Assembly (NCBI GenBank): GCA_016866375.1
Contig: VGMK01000065.1
Location: 1 to 9,804, forward strand
From: Bacteroidota bacterium
GTDB lineage: Bacteria; Bacteroidota; Bacteroidia; Flavobacteriales_D; Crocinitomicaceae
Length of the DNA stretch: 9,804 nucleotides
Direction of reading: 5' to 3'
Made by a program: the position numbers and the translations under genes. Below are positions 1 through 7,330 of this stretch, one piece after another; within the stretch, counting starts at the first letter, position 1, and every line of letters begins with the position of its first letter. Under the pieces are notes generated by a model that was not told the DNA's origin, did no database searches, and worked only from the letters and a program-made list of their open reading frames with translations.

Positions 1-1106
1 TTGGTGTCTGCATTTGGTAAATTATTCAGAATTGATTTGAGTTGGAGGTTGTCGTAATAGAGTTTCTCGAAAAGCAAATAGTTTTGGTTATTCCAATTGC
101 TTTGGGTTCCATTCGAATAAATGGCATGCCTCAAAGTTTTCCCATTCTCATTCCATTTTGTGAGAATTCGTCGATTTTCTTTGTCGATGTATTTTTTCTC
201 AAGTTTAATTCCGGCATCATTCCATGTTGTTTCCTGAATTGGAGCAAATGGATTAATAGCATTTTCATCGTGAATAGACAATTGAATCAAACGCCCCTTG
301 TCATTGTAAACTTCCCAATTACCAACCTTTAGATTATGTCGATACGTTCCTTTTTCACGTACTTGTCCGTTGTAATGATAGCTGATCCAGGAACTATCTA
401 GGTTTCCTTCTTTGTAAGTCCCCATAGATTTTAATTTACCATTGGAATGAAATTCACGAATAGCCCCATCTAATAAATGAATAGCATCTTGACGATAAAT
501 AGAAAGTGTGTTATAATTCTCTTCTCGAATGAGATTTCCTTTTTCATCAAATTCTTCGTGTTTACCGTAGGGAACAATTAAACCGGTATAGCCGAAAGCA
601 TCAACAGTATGAGGTGGATGTTCTTTCAAATGAAACGAATCAATTTCAGATAAGTTAATAAATGCATATTCTTTTCGAAAGCGTAAAGTTCCATTGTGGT
701 GATATTCGGAAATGATGCTTCTTCTGCGTTTATCCTTGTCTAAATAAAATCGCCAATGATTCACCAAAATTCCTTTTTCATTCCATTCTTCTAGTGTTCC
801 AAGTTCGTTTCCAAAAATCGGATTATGATTCATATTGGTTCGAACGCGCTTTTGCTCTGATTGATATTGATTGAAAAAATTGAGTTCTTCTTCAACTAAA
901 AGTCCATTATTAAAAATGCGCTTTTCGTAGATTTTTCCATTTTCACTGATTTCACAAACTCCATCTCTAGGTGTTCGCATGTCGTCTTGAAAATACGTAG
1001 AGAACAAATAATGTCCGCCTTTTTTGTTATAATAATTGAAATTACAATGTTGACAATAGCAACTTAGCGCAATGAATAGAGAAATAAAAAGCAGTACAAA
1101 TTTCAC
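1..1106 (-). CDS. Secreted MORN/YwqK-like repeat protein (C-terminus beyond window)
   Basis: I read this frame directly on the minus strand: 368 codons stay open from 1106 to the left edge, so the C-terminus is missing. No ATG lies between the upstream in-frame TAA (1122-1124) and the reading frame. The start is therefore GTG at 1104-1106 or TTG at 1110-1112. I chose GTG because it gives a compact signal peptide (MKFVLLFISLFIALSCYCQ). The mature part holds about eight imperfect copies of an aromatic/acidic-x-x-x-G-x-L pattern, for example EFHSNGKLKSMGTYKEG (218-234), YNGQVREKGTY (245-255), EFDEKGNLIREENY (185-198) and WNENGKTLRHAIY (318-330). This is the MORN-variant repeat of proteins often annotated as YwqK-family antitoxins. 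That label is historical: a signal peptide and no toxin neighbour argue against an antitoxin. The likely role is a periplasmic or surface repeat protein of unknown function. Confidence 0.82.
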   Translation of the reverse strand, partial: MKFVLLFISLFIALSCYCQHCNFNYYNKKGGHYLFSTYFQDDMRTPRDGVCEISENGKIYEKRIFNNGLLVEEELNFFNQYQSEQKRVRTNMNHNPIFGNELGTLEEWNEKGILVNHWRFYLDKDKRRRSIISEYHHNGTLRFRKEYAFINLSEIDSFHLKEHPPHTVDAFGYTGLIVPYGKHEEFDEKGNLIREENYNTLSIYRQDAIHLLDGAIREFHSNGKLKSMGTYKEGNLDSSWISYHYNGQVREKGTYRHNLKVGNWEVYNDKGRLIQLSIHDENAINPFAPIQETTWNDAGIKLEKKYIDKENRRILTKWNENGKTLRHAIYSNGTQSNWNNQNYLLFEKLYYDNLQLKSILNNLPNADT

Positions 1107-1221
1107 TTTCAAATCTACAAGTTAATTCTTTAATGGTTCAATAATATACTAAAAACTTTGTTTAAAATCAAGAGCAGAAAGATTAATAAATAATCATAAA
1201 TTAGATTAAAAATAAATCAAA
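1107..1221. promoter_or_regulatory. Divergent intergenic region between repeat-protein gene and yifB
   Basis: This ~115-bp, very AT-rich gap separates two divergently transcribed genes, so both promoters should lie here. On the minus strand TATTATTG (about 1137-1144) resembles the Bacteroidota -7 element TAnnTTTG with one mismatch, but I see no well-spaced -33 TTTG partner. On the plus strand a TTTG at 1157-1160 lacks a convincing TAnnTTTG downstream. No Shine-Dalgarno sequence precedes either start, which is usual in this phylum. The location is inferred from gene orientation; individual elements are not established. Confidence 0.4.
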
Positions 1222-2787
1222 ATGCTAGTAAAAACTTTTTCGTCCACTGTATTTGGAATTCATGCAGCTACCATCACCATAGAGGTCAATTTAGGAATTG
1301 GTATAAATTTTTACCTTGTTGGACTTCCTGATAATGCTGTAAAAGAAAGCCAGCAACGCATCAAGGCTGCATTCGCAAATAACGATTTAAAGTTTCCCGG
1401 AAGAGAGATTACGGTAAATATGGCACCAGCAGACATCAGAAAAGAAGGATCTGTCTACGATTTACCTATTGCTATTGGAATCTTAGCTGTAAGTGCTCAG
1501 GTTGAATGTCAGAAATTAACTGACTATATTATGATAGGAGAATTGTCCTTAGATGGATCTTTACAACCGACAAAAGGGGTTTTACCAATAGCCATTCAAG
1601 CAAAGAAGGAAGGATTTAAAGGGATAATCTTACCTGAAGAAAATGCTTTAGAGGCCGCAGTAGTGGATGGAATAGAAGTCTATGGTGCAAGCTCAATTAA
1701 GCAAGTTATGGACTTTCTTAATGGGAAGAACGGAGCAATTGAACGAAGTGAGCACGAGAAAGATGTATTCAGTTCAGAAGAAGATAATCTTCCAAAAGTA
1801 GATTTTGAGGAAGTTAAAGGTCAACTTATGATTAAAAGGGCATTTGAAATAGCTGCGGCGGGATCACACAACATAATGCTCATCGGACCTCCCGGTGCTG
1901 GTAAATCCATGCTTGCGAAGCGATTACCTACGATTTTACCACCTATGACTTTATCGGAAGCATTAGAAACCACCACAATTCATAGCGTCGCAGGAAAGAT
2001 GAAATCATGTGCCGGACTTATAAAGTCGCGTCCTTTCAGAAAGCCTCATCATACCATTTCAGATATAGGATTAATCGGTGGGGGAAGCCATCCACAACCT
2101 GGTGAAATTTCATTAGCACATAATGGCGTTCTTTTTTTAGACGAACTACCCGAATATAAGCGCCAAGTTCTCGAGGTTTTAAGACAACCTTTAGAAGATA
2201 GAAATGTGAATATTTCACGAGCAAAATTTTCTATTGACTACCCTGCAGGATTTATGTTAGTCGCAGCTATGAATCCTTGTCCCTGTGGTTATTTCAACCA
2301 TCCTGAAAAAGAGTGTGTGTGCGCTCCTGGGCTTGTTCAGCGTTATTTGAATAAGATTTCTGGGCCCTTAATGGACAGAATCGATTTACACGTGGAGGTT
2401 ACCCCCGTGAAATTTGACGAATTAACCGCTAAAATACCCTCTGAGAAAAGTGATGAAATTCGAAAAAGAGTTGTTAATGCGAGAGAAATTCAAAAAAAGC
2501 GATACGGAAACAGAGAGGGAATTCATGCCAATGCGCAAATGAGTAAAAAGGAAGTTGAAAAATATTGTCATTTGGACGAAGTTTGTCTCACCATTTTAAA
2601 AACTGCAATGGAAAAACTAGGACTGTCTGCAAGGGCTTATGACAGAATAATCAAGGTGGCCCGAACCATTGCTGACTTAGATGCTTCTGATAGAATTAAA
2701 CCTCACCATTTAGCCGAAGCCATACAATACAGAAGTTTGGATAAAAACATGAATTCAGTATCGGTTACCAGACCTGTCTTGGCCTGA
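1222..2787 (+). CDS. yifB: YifB/ComM family Mg-chelatase-like AAA+ ATPase
   Basis: This 521-residue cytoplasmic protein has the full YifB/ComM layout. An N-terminal ChlI/Lon-like domain (about 20-142) carries PADIRKEGSVYDLPIAIG (69-86). A Mg-chelatase AAA+ core (about 190-395) has Walker A GPPGAGKS (222-229), Walker B VLFLDE (303-308), sensor-1 AAMN (348-351) and the arginine in GPLMDRID (R386). A C-terminal lid domain (about 405-505) includes the sensor-2-type LSARAYDR (468-475). The paired cysteines CPC (353-355) and CVC (365-367) are typical of the family and look metal-binding. ComM in Vibrio is a hexameric helicase that promotes branch migration during natural transformation. A role in recombination of incoming DNA is the best inference here, although many non-competent bacteria also carry it. 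Despite the family name it is not a chlorophyll enzyme. Length is close to the usual ~510 residues and all key residues are intact. Confidence 0.96.
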   Translation: MLVKTFSSTVFGIHAATITIEVNLGIGINFYLVGLPDNAVKESQQRIKAAFANNDLKFPGREITVNMAPADIRKEGSVYDLPIAIGILAVSAQVECQKLTDYIMIGELSLDGSLQPTKGVLPIAIQAKKEGFKGIILPEENALEAAVVDGIEVYGASSIKQVMDFLNGKNGAIERSEHEKDVFSSEEDNLPKVDFEEVKGQLMIKRAFEIAAAGSHNIMLIGPPGAGKSMLAKRLPTILPPMTLSEALETTTIHSVAGKMKSCAGLIKSRPFRKPHHTISDIGLIGGGSHPQPGEISLAHNGVLFLDELPEYKRQVLEVLRQPLEDRNVNISRAKFSIDYPAGFMLVAAMNPCPCGYFNHPEKECVCAPGLVQRYLNKISGPLMDRIDLHVEVTPVKFDELTAKIPSEKSDEIRKRVVNAREIQKKRYGNREGIHANAQMSKKEVEKYCHLDEVCLTILKTAMEKLGLSARAYDRIIKVARTIADLDASDRIKPHHLAEAIQYRSLDKNMNSVSVTRPVLA

Positions 2788-2817
2788 TTCAAAAATTAAG
2801 TATATATTTAATCAAAA

Positions 2818-4209
2818 ATGTCTATGAAATTTTTGTTTTCGGTAATTTTATTGTCAACTGTGCATCTTTTTTTAGCGCAATTCCAAGTTGGTCATACCAC
2901 GATAACATTCAATGATCCAGCACGAACGGGTGGATTTGGCTCCGGTGGAGGTTCAGGACGTCAAATACAAACGGAGATTTACTATCCAGCGACAACAGCC
3001 GGAGATAATGTGGCACTTGCATCTGGTCAATTTCCTGTTATTACCTTCGGACATGGTTTTGCGATGGCATGGGATGCCTATTCTAACATCTGGCAACATT
3101 ATGTTGCGAGAGGATACATATTAGCTTTTCCAAGAACAGAGGGAGGATTAATACCAGGGCCTAGTCACGGCGATTTTGGAACGGATTTAAAGCAAGTATC
3201 CGATAAAATGTTGGCTTTGAACACCAATGCGAGTTCTATTTTTAACGGAAAAATTTTACAAAAAGCCGCCATTATTGGACATTCCATGGGAGGTGGAGCG
3301 TCTTTTTTAGCAGCTGCCAATAATACGAATATTGAAACGGTCATTGGCTTTGCTCCTGCAGAGACGAACCCTTCAGCAATTGCAGCTGCGTCGAATGTTT
3401 CAGTTCCTGCATTAGTTTTTTCGGGTAGTGCAGACGGCGTAACACCTCCAGCAGATCATCATGTTCCAATTTATCAAGGCCTTACTAGTACGTGCAAGAG
3501 TTTCGTTTCGATTACTGGCGGAGCACATTGTTATTATGCCAATACGAATTTCAATTGTGATTTTGGGGAAAATACTTCTTCACAAAATATTTCGATCACG
3601 CGAGCGGAACAACAAACTGCTACATATGGAATTCTTGATCCTTGGTTAGATTTCAAATTAAAAGGGATTTGCAATGCTTACGGAGCATTTTTATTAGCTA
3701 TCGAATCTCAACCGGGAACCATAAATGAAACGCTTTGCCCCTCTTTACCTTCAGTGACAATAATAAACGATCCAAATCAAGGGTCAGGTATTTATTGTTC
3801 TTCTCTGCAGGGTAATTCATATCAATGGTACATGGACAATCAGCCAATAGTTGGTGAAACGTCTCAATGCTATAACTTTCCTGCAGATTTGGGTGCAACT
3901 TACCTGGTTGAGGTGTTTTTTGAAAATGGCTGTGTTTACAGTGCACCAATGACATTCGAAAGTGGATTAGAAGAAGTTAACCTGAAGAATGTTCAAGTTT
4001 TTCCAAATCCAACCGAAGGGTTTATTAACATTAATGCTGAGGATATAATTGAATCAATAGAAATAATTGATTTTAAGGGAAAGGTTTTACTGACTAAAGA
4101 AGTTAAACATTTAACATATAAGCTTGACGTATCTTATATTTCGGGAATTTATTTTATGAAAATTAATTTTGGAAATCAATCAGAATACGTTCGGGTAAAA
4201 ATAAATTAG
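2818..4209 (+). CDS. Secreted alpha/beta hydrolase (cutinase/chlorophyllase-like) with T9SS sorting domain
   Basis: The protein has 463 residues, or 461 if ATG 2824 (MKF...) is used. Its signal peptide ends LFLA|QFQ (cleavage after about 20). Residues 25-285 form an alpha/beta hydrolase domain. The oxyanion-side motif is FGHGFAMAWDAY (77-88), the nucleophile elbow GHSMGG (154-159, Ser156), the likely acid Asp206 in GSADGVTPP, and the likely base His237 in GGAHCYY. Cysteines 225, 238, 247 and 285 could form disulfides. The GHSMGGGAS elbow resembles cutinases, polyester hydrolases and chlorophyllase-type esterases. However, the aromatic clamp of PET hydrolases is not evident: APAETNPSA (179-187) stands where those have a Trp. 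Residues 300-382 look like an Ig-like spacer. Residues 385-463 are a type A T9SS sorting domain starting VFPNPTEG (394-401), so the enzyme should be secreted or surface-attached. The substrate cannot be read from sequence; ester or lipid hydrolysis is the inference. It lies 30 bp after yifB without an obvious terminator between them. Confidence 0.9.
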   Translation: MSMKFLFSVILLSTVHLFLAQFQVGHTTITFNDPARTGGFGSGGGSGRQIQTEIYYPATTAGDNVALASGQFPVITFGHGFAMAWDAYSNIWQHYVARGYILAFPRTEGGLIPGPSHGDFGTDLKQVSDKMLALNTNASSIFNGKILQKAAIIGHSMGGGASFLAAANNTNIETVIGFAPAETNPSAIAAASNVSVPALVFSGSADGVTPPADHHVPIYQGLTSTCKSFVSITGGAHCYYANTNFNCDFGENTSSQNISITRAEQQTATYGILDPWLDFKLKGICNAYGAFLLAIESQPGTINETLCPSLPSVTIINDPNQGSGIYCSSLQGNSYQWYMDNQPIVGETSQCYNFPADLGATYLVEVFFENGCVYSAPMTFESGLEEVNLKNVQVFPNPTEGFININAEDIIESIEIIDFKGKVLLTKEVKHLTYKLDVSYISGIYFMKINFGNQSEYVRVKIN

Positions 4210-4883
4210 TTAAAGCTACGAAGGCATTCCTCCCTCGCTTTTTTAGTAAATGCAACAAATTCAGGATAACTAGTTCCGTTAGTTATACCATTTTCAATTT
4301 CCATAAACTGCTCTAAGGTGAAATTGGATTGGATTTTATCTAAAACGCATGAACAGAATTCTTGATTACTTCCTTTTTGCATGCATGCATTCATGAAATT
4401 TTGAACCAAATCAGAGGGATATGCATTAGTATTTGAAACTTCTTCGAAGGAATTTTCTTTAATTGAGGCAGGAGACATTGGAATTACACGTATTGTATTC
4501 AGCAATTCATCACACAGATGAATATCCACAGGAGAGTTATTAAATACAAACTCAGATAATTCTAAGGTAAAATTTCTGAAAATTTCGATATACTCTTGGT
4601 CTTGCTCGATTCCTTTTTTTACCACCATCCGAAATTCATAAGTCTTACCGTTTTTATTCAATTGGATAGTTTTTTCCTCACCATCAACAAATTCAGATTC
4701 AATTAAAAAGTTCACCATTCGATTTGCTTCTTCCTCTGTAATCTTGTCGGTGTAAAATAGTTGCAACCCATTTTTATTTATTTGTTTGCCAAATTTTTTC
4801 TCCAATGCTTCATCGTCACTGGTTGAACAACCTAATGCGATCAAAAAAATAATTGTCAACGGTATAAATAATGTATTTTTCAT
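4206..4883 (-). CDS. Lipoprotein of unknown function with C-terminal CxC motif
   Basis: I do not recognise a named family for this 225-residue protein. It starts with a lipoprotein-like signal peptide ending FLIALGC (Cys19). The lipobox is slightly atypical, with Ala at -3 and Leu at -2. The residues after the cysteine, STSDDEALE, resemble the acidic lipoprotein export signal of Flavobacteriia (SDD-type), which sends lipoproteins to the outside of the outer membrane. Two regions follow. Residues 30-135 are a mixed alpha/beta segment containing YTDKITEEEANRMVNFL. Residues 158-220 are a small helical segment with FMNACMQKG, EFCSCVLDKI and a last Cys220. This four-cysteine Cx9CxC...C pattern recurs in secreted Bacteroidota proteins of unknown role and could form disulfides or bind metal. 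Its stop overlaps the convergent hydrolase stop by 4 nt. Confidence 0.85.
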   Translation of the reverse strand: MKNTLFIPLTIIFLIALGCSTSDDEALEKKFGKQINKNGLQLFYTDKITEEEANRMVNFLIESEFVDGEEKTIQLNKNGKTYEFRMVVKKGIEQDQEYIEIFRNFTLELSEFVFNNSPVDIHLCDELLNTIRVIPMSPASIKENSFEEVSNTNAYPSDLVQNFMNACMQKGSNQEFCSCVLDKIQSNFTLEQFMEIENGITNGTSYPEFVAFTKKAREECLRSFN

Positions 4884-4897
4884 GTTACTATTTTTAA

Positions 4898-4928
4898 CGA
4901 AAGTATAAAAATAATTATTGTAATCTAA
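4898..4928 (-). promoter_or_regulatory. Candidate Bacteroidota promoter for the lipoprotein gene
   Basis: Read on the minus strand, TTAG (4928-4925) is followed by exactly 19 nt and then TACTTTCG (4905-4898). The Bacteroidota consensus is TTTG-N19-TAnnTTTG; each element has one mismatch. Transcription would begin about 10 nt before the ATG at 4883. It is a pattern match in an AT-rich gap, so only moderately persuasive. Confidence 0.35.
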
Positions 4929-4946
4929 TTATGCGATTTATAATTA

Positions 4947-4976
4947 TTTTCTTTTCACAACTTATTCGTAATTTCG
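4947..4976 (+). promoter_or_regulatory. Candidate promoter for the receptor-DUF1015-yggS cluster
   Basis: TTTT (4947-4950), an 18-nt spacer and TAATTTCG (4969-4976) approximate the Bacteroidota TTTG-N19-TAnnTTTG promoter with one mismatch in each element and a spacer one base short. If real, transcription starts near 4981-4984, downstream of the ATG at 4931, and would support translation from ATG 4991. The evidence is weak. Confidence 0.27.
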
Positions 4977-4990
4977 GTGCGTCTTTGAAA

Positions 4991-7327
4991 ATGAAAAACT
5001 TATTCTTTATATTCTTTTTTACTTCCATTAACATAATTTACGCGCAGGATTTCGTTATTCGGGGTTTTATATACGACAAAGCCAATGGGGAACCGATGCC
5101 TTATGAGAAAGTGAAACTTTTGAAATCAGACTCATCCGTAGTGGCAGGAGCACAAACGGATTTAAATGGATTTTTTCAAATCCCTAAACTCCAGAAAGAG
5201 AAATATATCATAAAGGTAGAAATCGCGCAATATGAAAAGGCTGTAATCAATGTGGAGGTAATACCCACTCAGAAAATTTACGATACGCGCTTCGAGCTCG
5301 TGAAACGTGAAATAGTAAAAGAATTCAAAGAAATTAAACTCAGTGCAGAGCAACAACGAAAGAAAACGGATCCTGATGTTTCAAAAATAAGACTGGACAA
5401 AAAAGGTATTGAAAGAATTCCAAGTTATGGAGCAGAGAGCGACATATTGAATGGCCTTGCTGTAACTCCGGGAGTTGTTACAACCGGTGATCAGGGCGGT
5501 CAATTGTACGTGAGAGGTGGCACTCCAATTCAAAATAAAATACTACTGGATGGCATGACCATTTATAACCCTTTCCACTCAATAGGGTTTTACTCCATTT
5601 TTGAGACAGAGTTAGTGAAAAATGTGGACATCAATACAGGTGGTTTTGAGTCCAAATACGGAGGAAGAATTTCATCGGTAATGGATATTACATACCGCGA
5701 TGGAAATCGTCAAAAAGTTGAGGGTAAAGTATCGGCTTCTCCCTTTTTAGCTAAAATGGTATTAGAGGGTCCACTAGGGAAAAAAATGGGAACCTCCCCA
5801 AGAACAGGGTCTTACATTTTTTCTGCAAAACACAGTTTGTTAGATTATACCTCTAAATCAATATATCCGGGGGTAAATCAAGGAAATGGCTTACCTTTTA
5901 ATTTTACCGATTTATACGGAAAGGTTACTTTGAATTCCTCTGACGGCTCAAAGATTAGCGCATTTGGGTTTTACAATTCAGACTCCGTCAATTACAGTGT
6001 TGCAGATTTAAATTGGCAGGCAGCTGGTGGTGGCGTGAATTTTTTAATGGTGCCTGTGGGATCGCCCATATTTATTCGCGGTCATGTGAACGGAAGCTCC
6101 TTTTCCACAACGTTCCAAGAAATAGGTGCTGAACCAAGGACCTCAAGTATCGGTGGCTTCGACTTGGGCTTCGATTTTAGTTACTTCCTTAAAAACGAAG
6201 GAGAAATAAATTATGGATTCAATTTTAATGGGTTCAATACAAATTTTACCACTTACAACGAATTACAGCGTAAAATTGAAGCAAAGAACTTTACCACAGA
6301 AATCGGAGCTTATGTTAATTTTAGGAAAATTTGGTTGAGGTGGGTGCTACAACCAGGCCTAAGAACTCAAGTCTATGCCTCCTTAGGAACAATTTCCTTG
6401 GAACCAAGATTAGCCGTAAAGTACAATGTTAATGAAAAGTTTAGAATGAAATTATCGGGGGGAAGATTCTCTCAAAATTTCACTTCGGCAAGCTCTGATA
6501 AGGACATCGTTAATTTGTTCAACGGTCTTCTTTCAGCGCCGACCAATGTACAAGAAAACTTTGTGAATGAATTCCAACAAGTGAAAAACACTAAGAATGG
6601 TTTGCAATATGCTTGGCATGCAATTCTCGGTGCAGAGTATGATTTGACGCGAAACATCTCCCTGAACATAGAGGGCTATTACAAGTATTTTTCTCAGCTG
6701 AGTAATATAAATCAAAATAAACTTTATGACGACATTGCACAATTTGCTTTGGTAGACGACGTATTTAAAAAGGACTTTATTTTAGAATCCGGTCAATCAC
6801 TAGGTGTAGATTTATTAATGAAATATAACAAGGACAGGCTTTTCCTGTGGGGTGTTTACTCATTGAGTAAATCAACGCGGTGGGATGGATTTATTTCTTA
6901 TTACCCAGTTTTTGATCGTCGGCATAATGTCAATTTGGTAGCGTCTTACCTTTTAGGAAAAGATAAATCATACGAACTAAATGTTCGCTGGAATTTAGGA
7001 TCAGGTTTACCATTTACCCCGACAGCAGGGTATTATCAACTTATTAATTTCCAGAACGGTGTAACAACCGATTATGTGAATGAAAATCCAGATAATGTCA
7101 CTACCTTACTTGGTGATTTTAATAGTAAGAGACTTCCTTACTACCACCGATTGGATGTAACAGCCAAGAAGAAAATTAAGTTTCAGAATAAAACCGAATT
7201 GGAAATTATTTTAAGTGTTACGAACGTATACGATCGAAATAATATTTTTTACGTGAATCGTATTACAGGAGAAGAGATTTATCAATTCCCTGTATTGCCG
7301 AGCTTTGGATTGAATTATAAATTTTGA
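4991..7327 (+). CDS. TonB-dependent outer-membrane receptor with carboxypeptidase-like N-terminal domain
   Basis: The frame is open from ATG 4931, but I place the start at ATG 4991, because that gives a clean signal peptide (MKNLFFIFFFTSINIIYA|Q). The 20-residue extension would bury it. The resulting protein has 778 residues. Residues 20-100 are a CarboxypepD_reg-like beta-sandwich (VIRGFIYDKANGEPMPYEKV). Residues 137-237 form the plug, with VTPGVV (158-163), QLYVRGG (171-177), ILLDGM (184-189) and GGFESKYGGRISSVMDI (217-233). The remainder is a beta-barrel ending in GLNYKF, with the aromatic C-terminal residue expected of BAM substrates. It would take up a bulky nutrient or cofactor with TonB/ExbBD energy. 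There is no SusD partner, so a polysaccharide SusC role is unlikely. The substrate is unknown. It leads a tight plus-strand cluster with DUF1015 and yggS. Confidence 0.93.
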   Translation: MKNLFFIFFFTSINIIYAQDFVIRGFIYDKANGEPMPYEKVKLLKSDSSVVAGAQTDLNGFFQIPKLQKEKYIIKVEIAQYEKAVINVEVIPTQKIYDTRFELVKREIVKEFKEIKLSAEQQRKKTDPDVSKIRLDKKGIERIPSYGAESDILNGLAVTPGVVTTGDQGGQLYVRGGTPIQNKILLDGMTIYNPFHSIGFYSIFETELVKNVDINTGGFESKYGGRISSVMDITYRDGNRQKVEGKVSASPFLAKMVLEGPLGKKMGTSPRTGSYIFSAKHSLLDYTSKSIYPGVNQGNGLPFNFTDLYGKVTLNSSDGSKISAFGFYNSDSVNYSVADLNWQAAGGGVNFLMVPVGSPIFIRGHVNGSSFSTTFQEIGAEPRTSSIGGFDLGFDFSYFLKNEGEINYGFNFNGFNTNFTTYNELQRKIEAKNFTTEIGAYVNFRKIWLRWVLQPGLRTQVYASLGTISLEPRLAVKYNVNEKFRMKLSGGRFSQNFTSASSDKDIVNLFNGLLSAPTNVQENFVNEFQQVKNTKNGLQYAWHAILGAEYDLTRNISLNIEGYYKYFSQLSNINQNKLYDDIAQFALVDDVFKKDFILESGQSLGVDLLMKYNKDRLFLWGVYSLSKSTRWDGFISYYPVFDRRHNVNLVASYLLGKDKSYELNVRWNLGSGLPFTPTAGYYQLINFQNGVTTDYVNENPDNVTTLLGDFNSKRLPYYHRLDVTAKKKIKFQNKTELEIILSVTNVYDRNNIFYVNRITGEEIYQFPVLPSFGLNYKF

Positions 7328-7330
7328 TTG

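Noticed and set aside
42..332. Plus-strand 96-codon open frame starting MEVVVIEFLEK
   Set aside because: It lies wholly antisense to the long minus-strand repeat-protein frame, which has a signal peptide and a consistent repeat pattern; the plus frame shows no recognisable domain.
1..1106. Toxin-antitoxin module suggested by YwqK similarity
   Set aside because: The protein has an export signal and its upstream neighbour is the unrelated, divergent yifB; no toxin-like gene is visible in the window.
2779..2810. Possible promoter TTGG...TATATTTA before the secreted hydrolase
   Set aside because: The -7 match lacks the final G, the spacing is 20 nt, and the transcript would start about 3 nt before the ATG; read-through from yifB is at least as likely.
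4991..7327. SusC-type polysaccharide utilisation receptor
   Set aside because: No susD-like gene, glycoside hydrolase or sensor follows; the protein is shorter than usual SusC proteins and the neighbours are DUF1015 and yggS.
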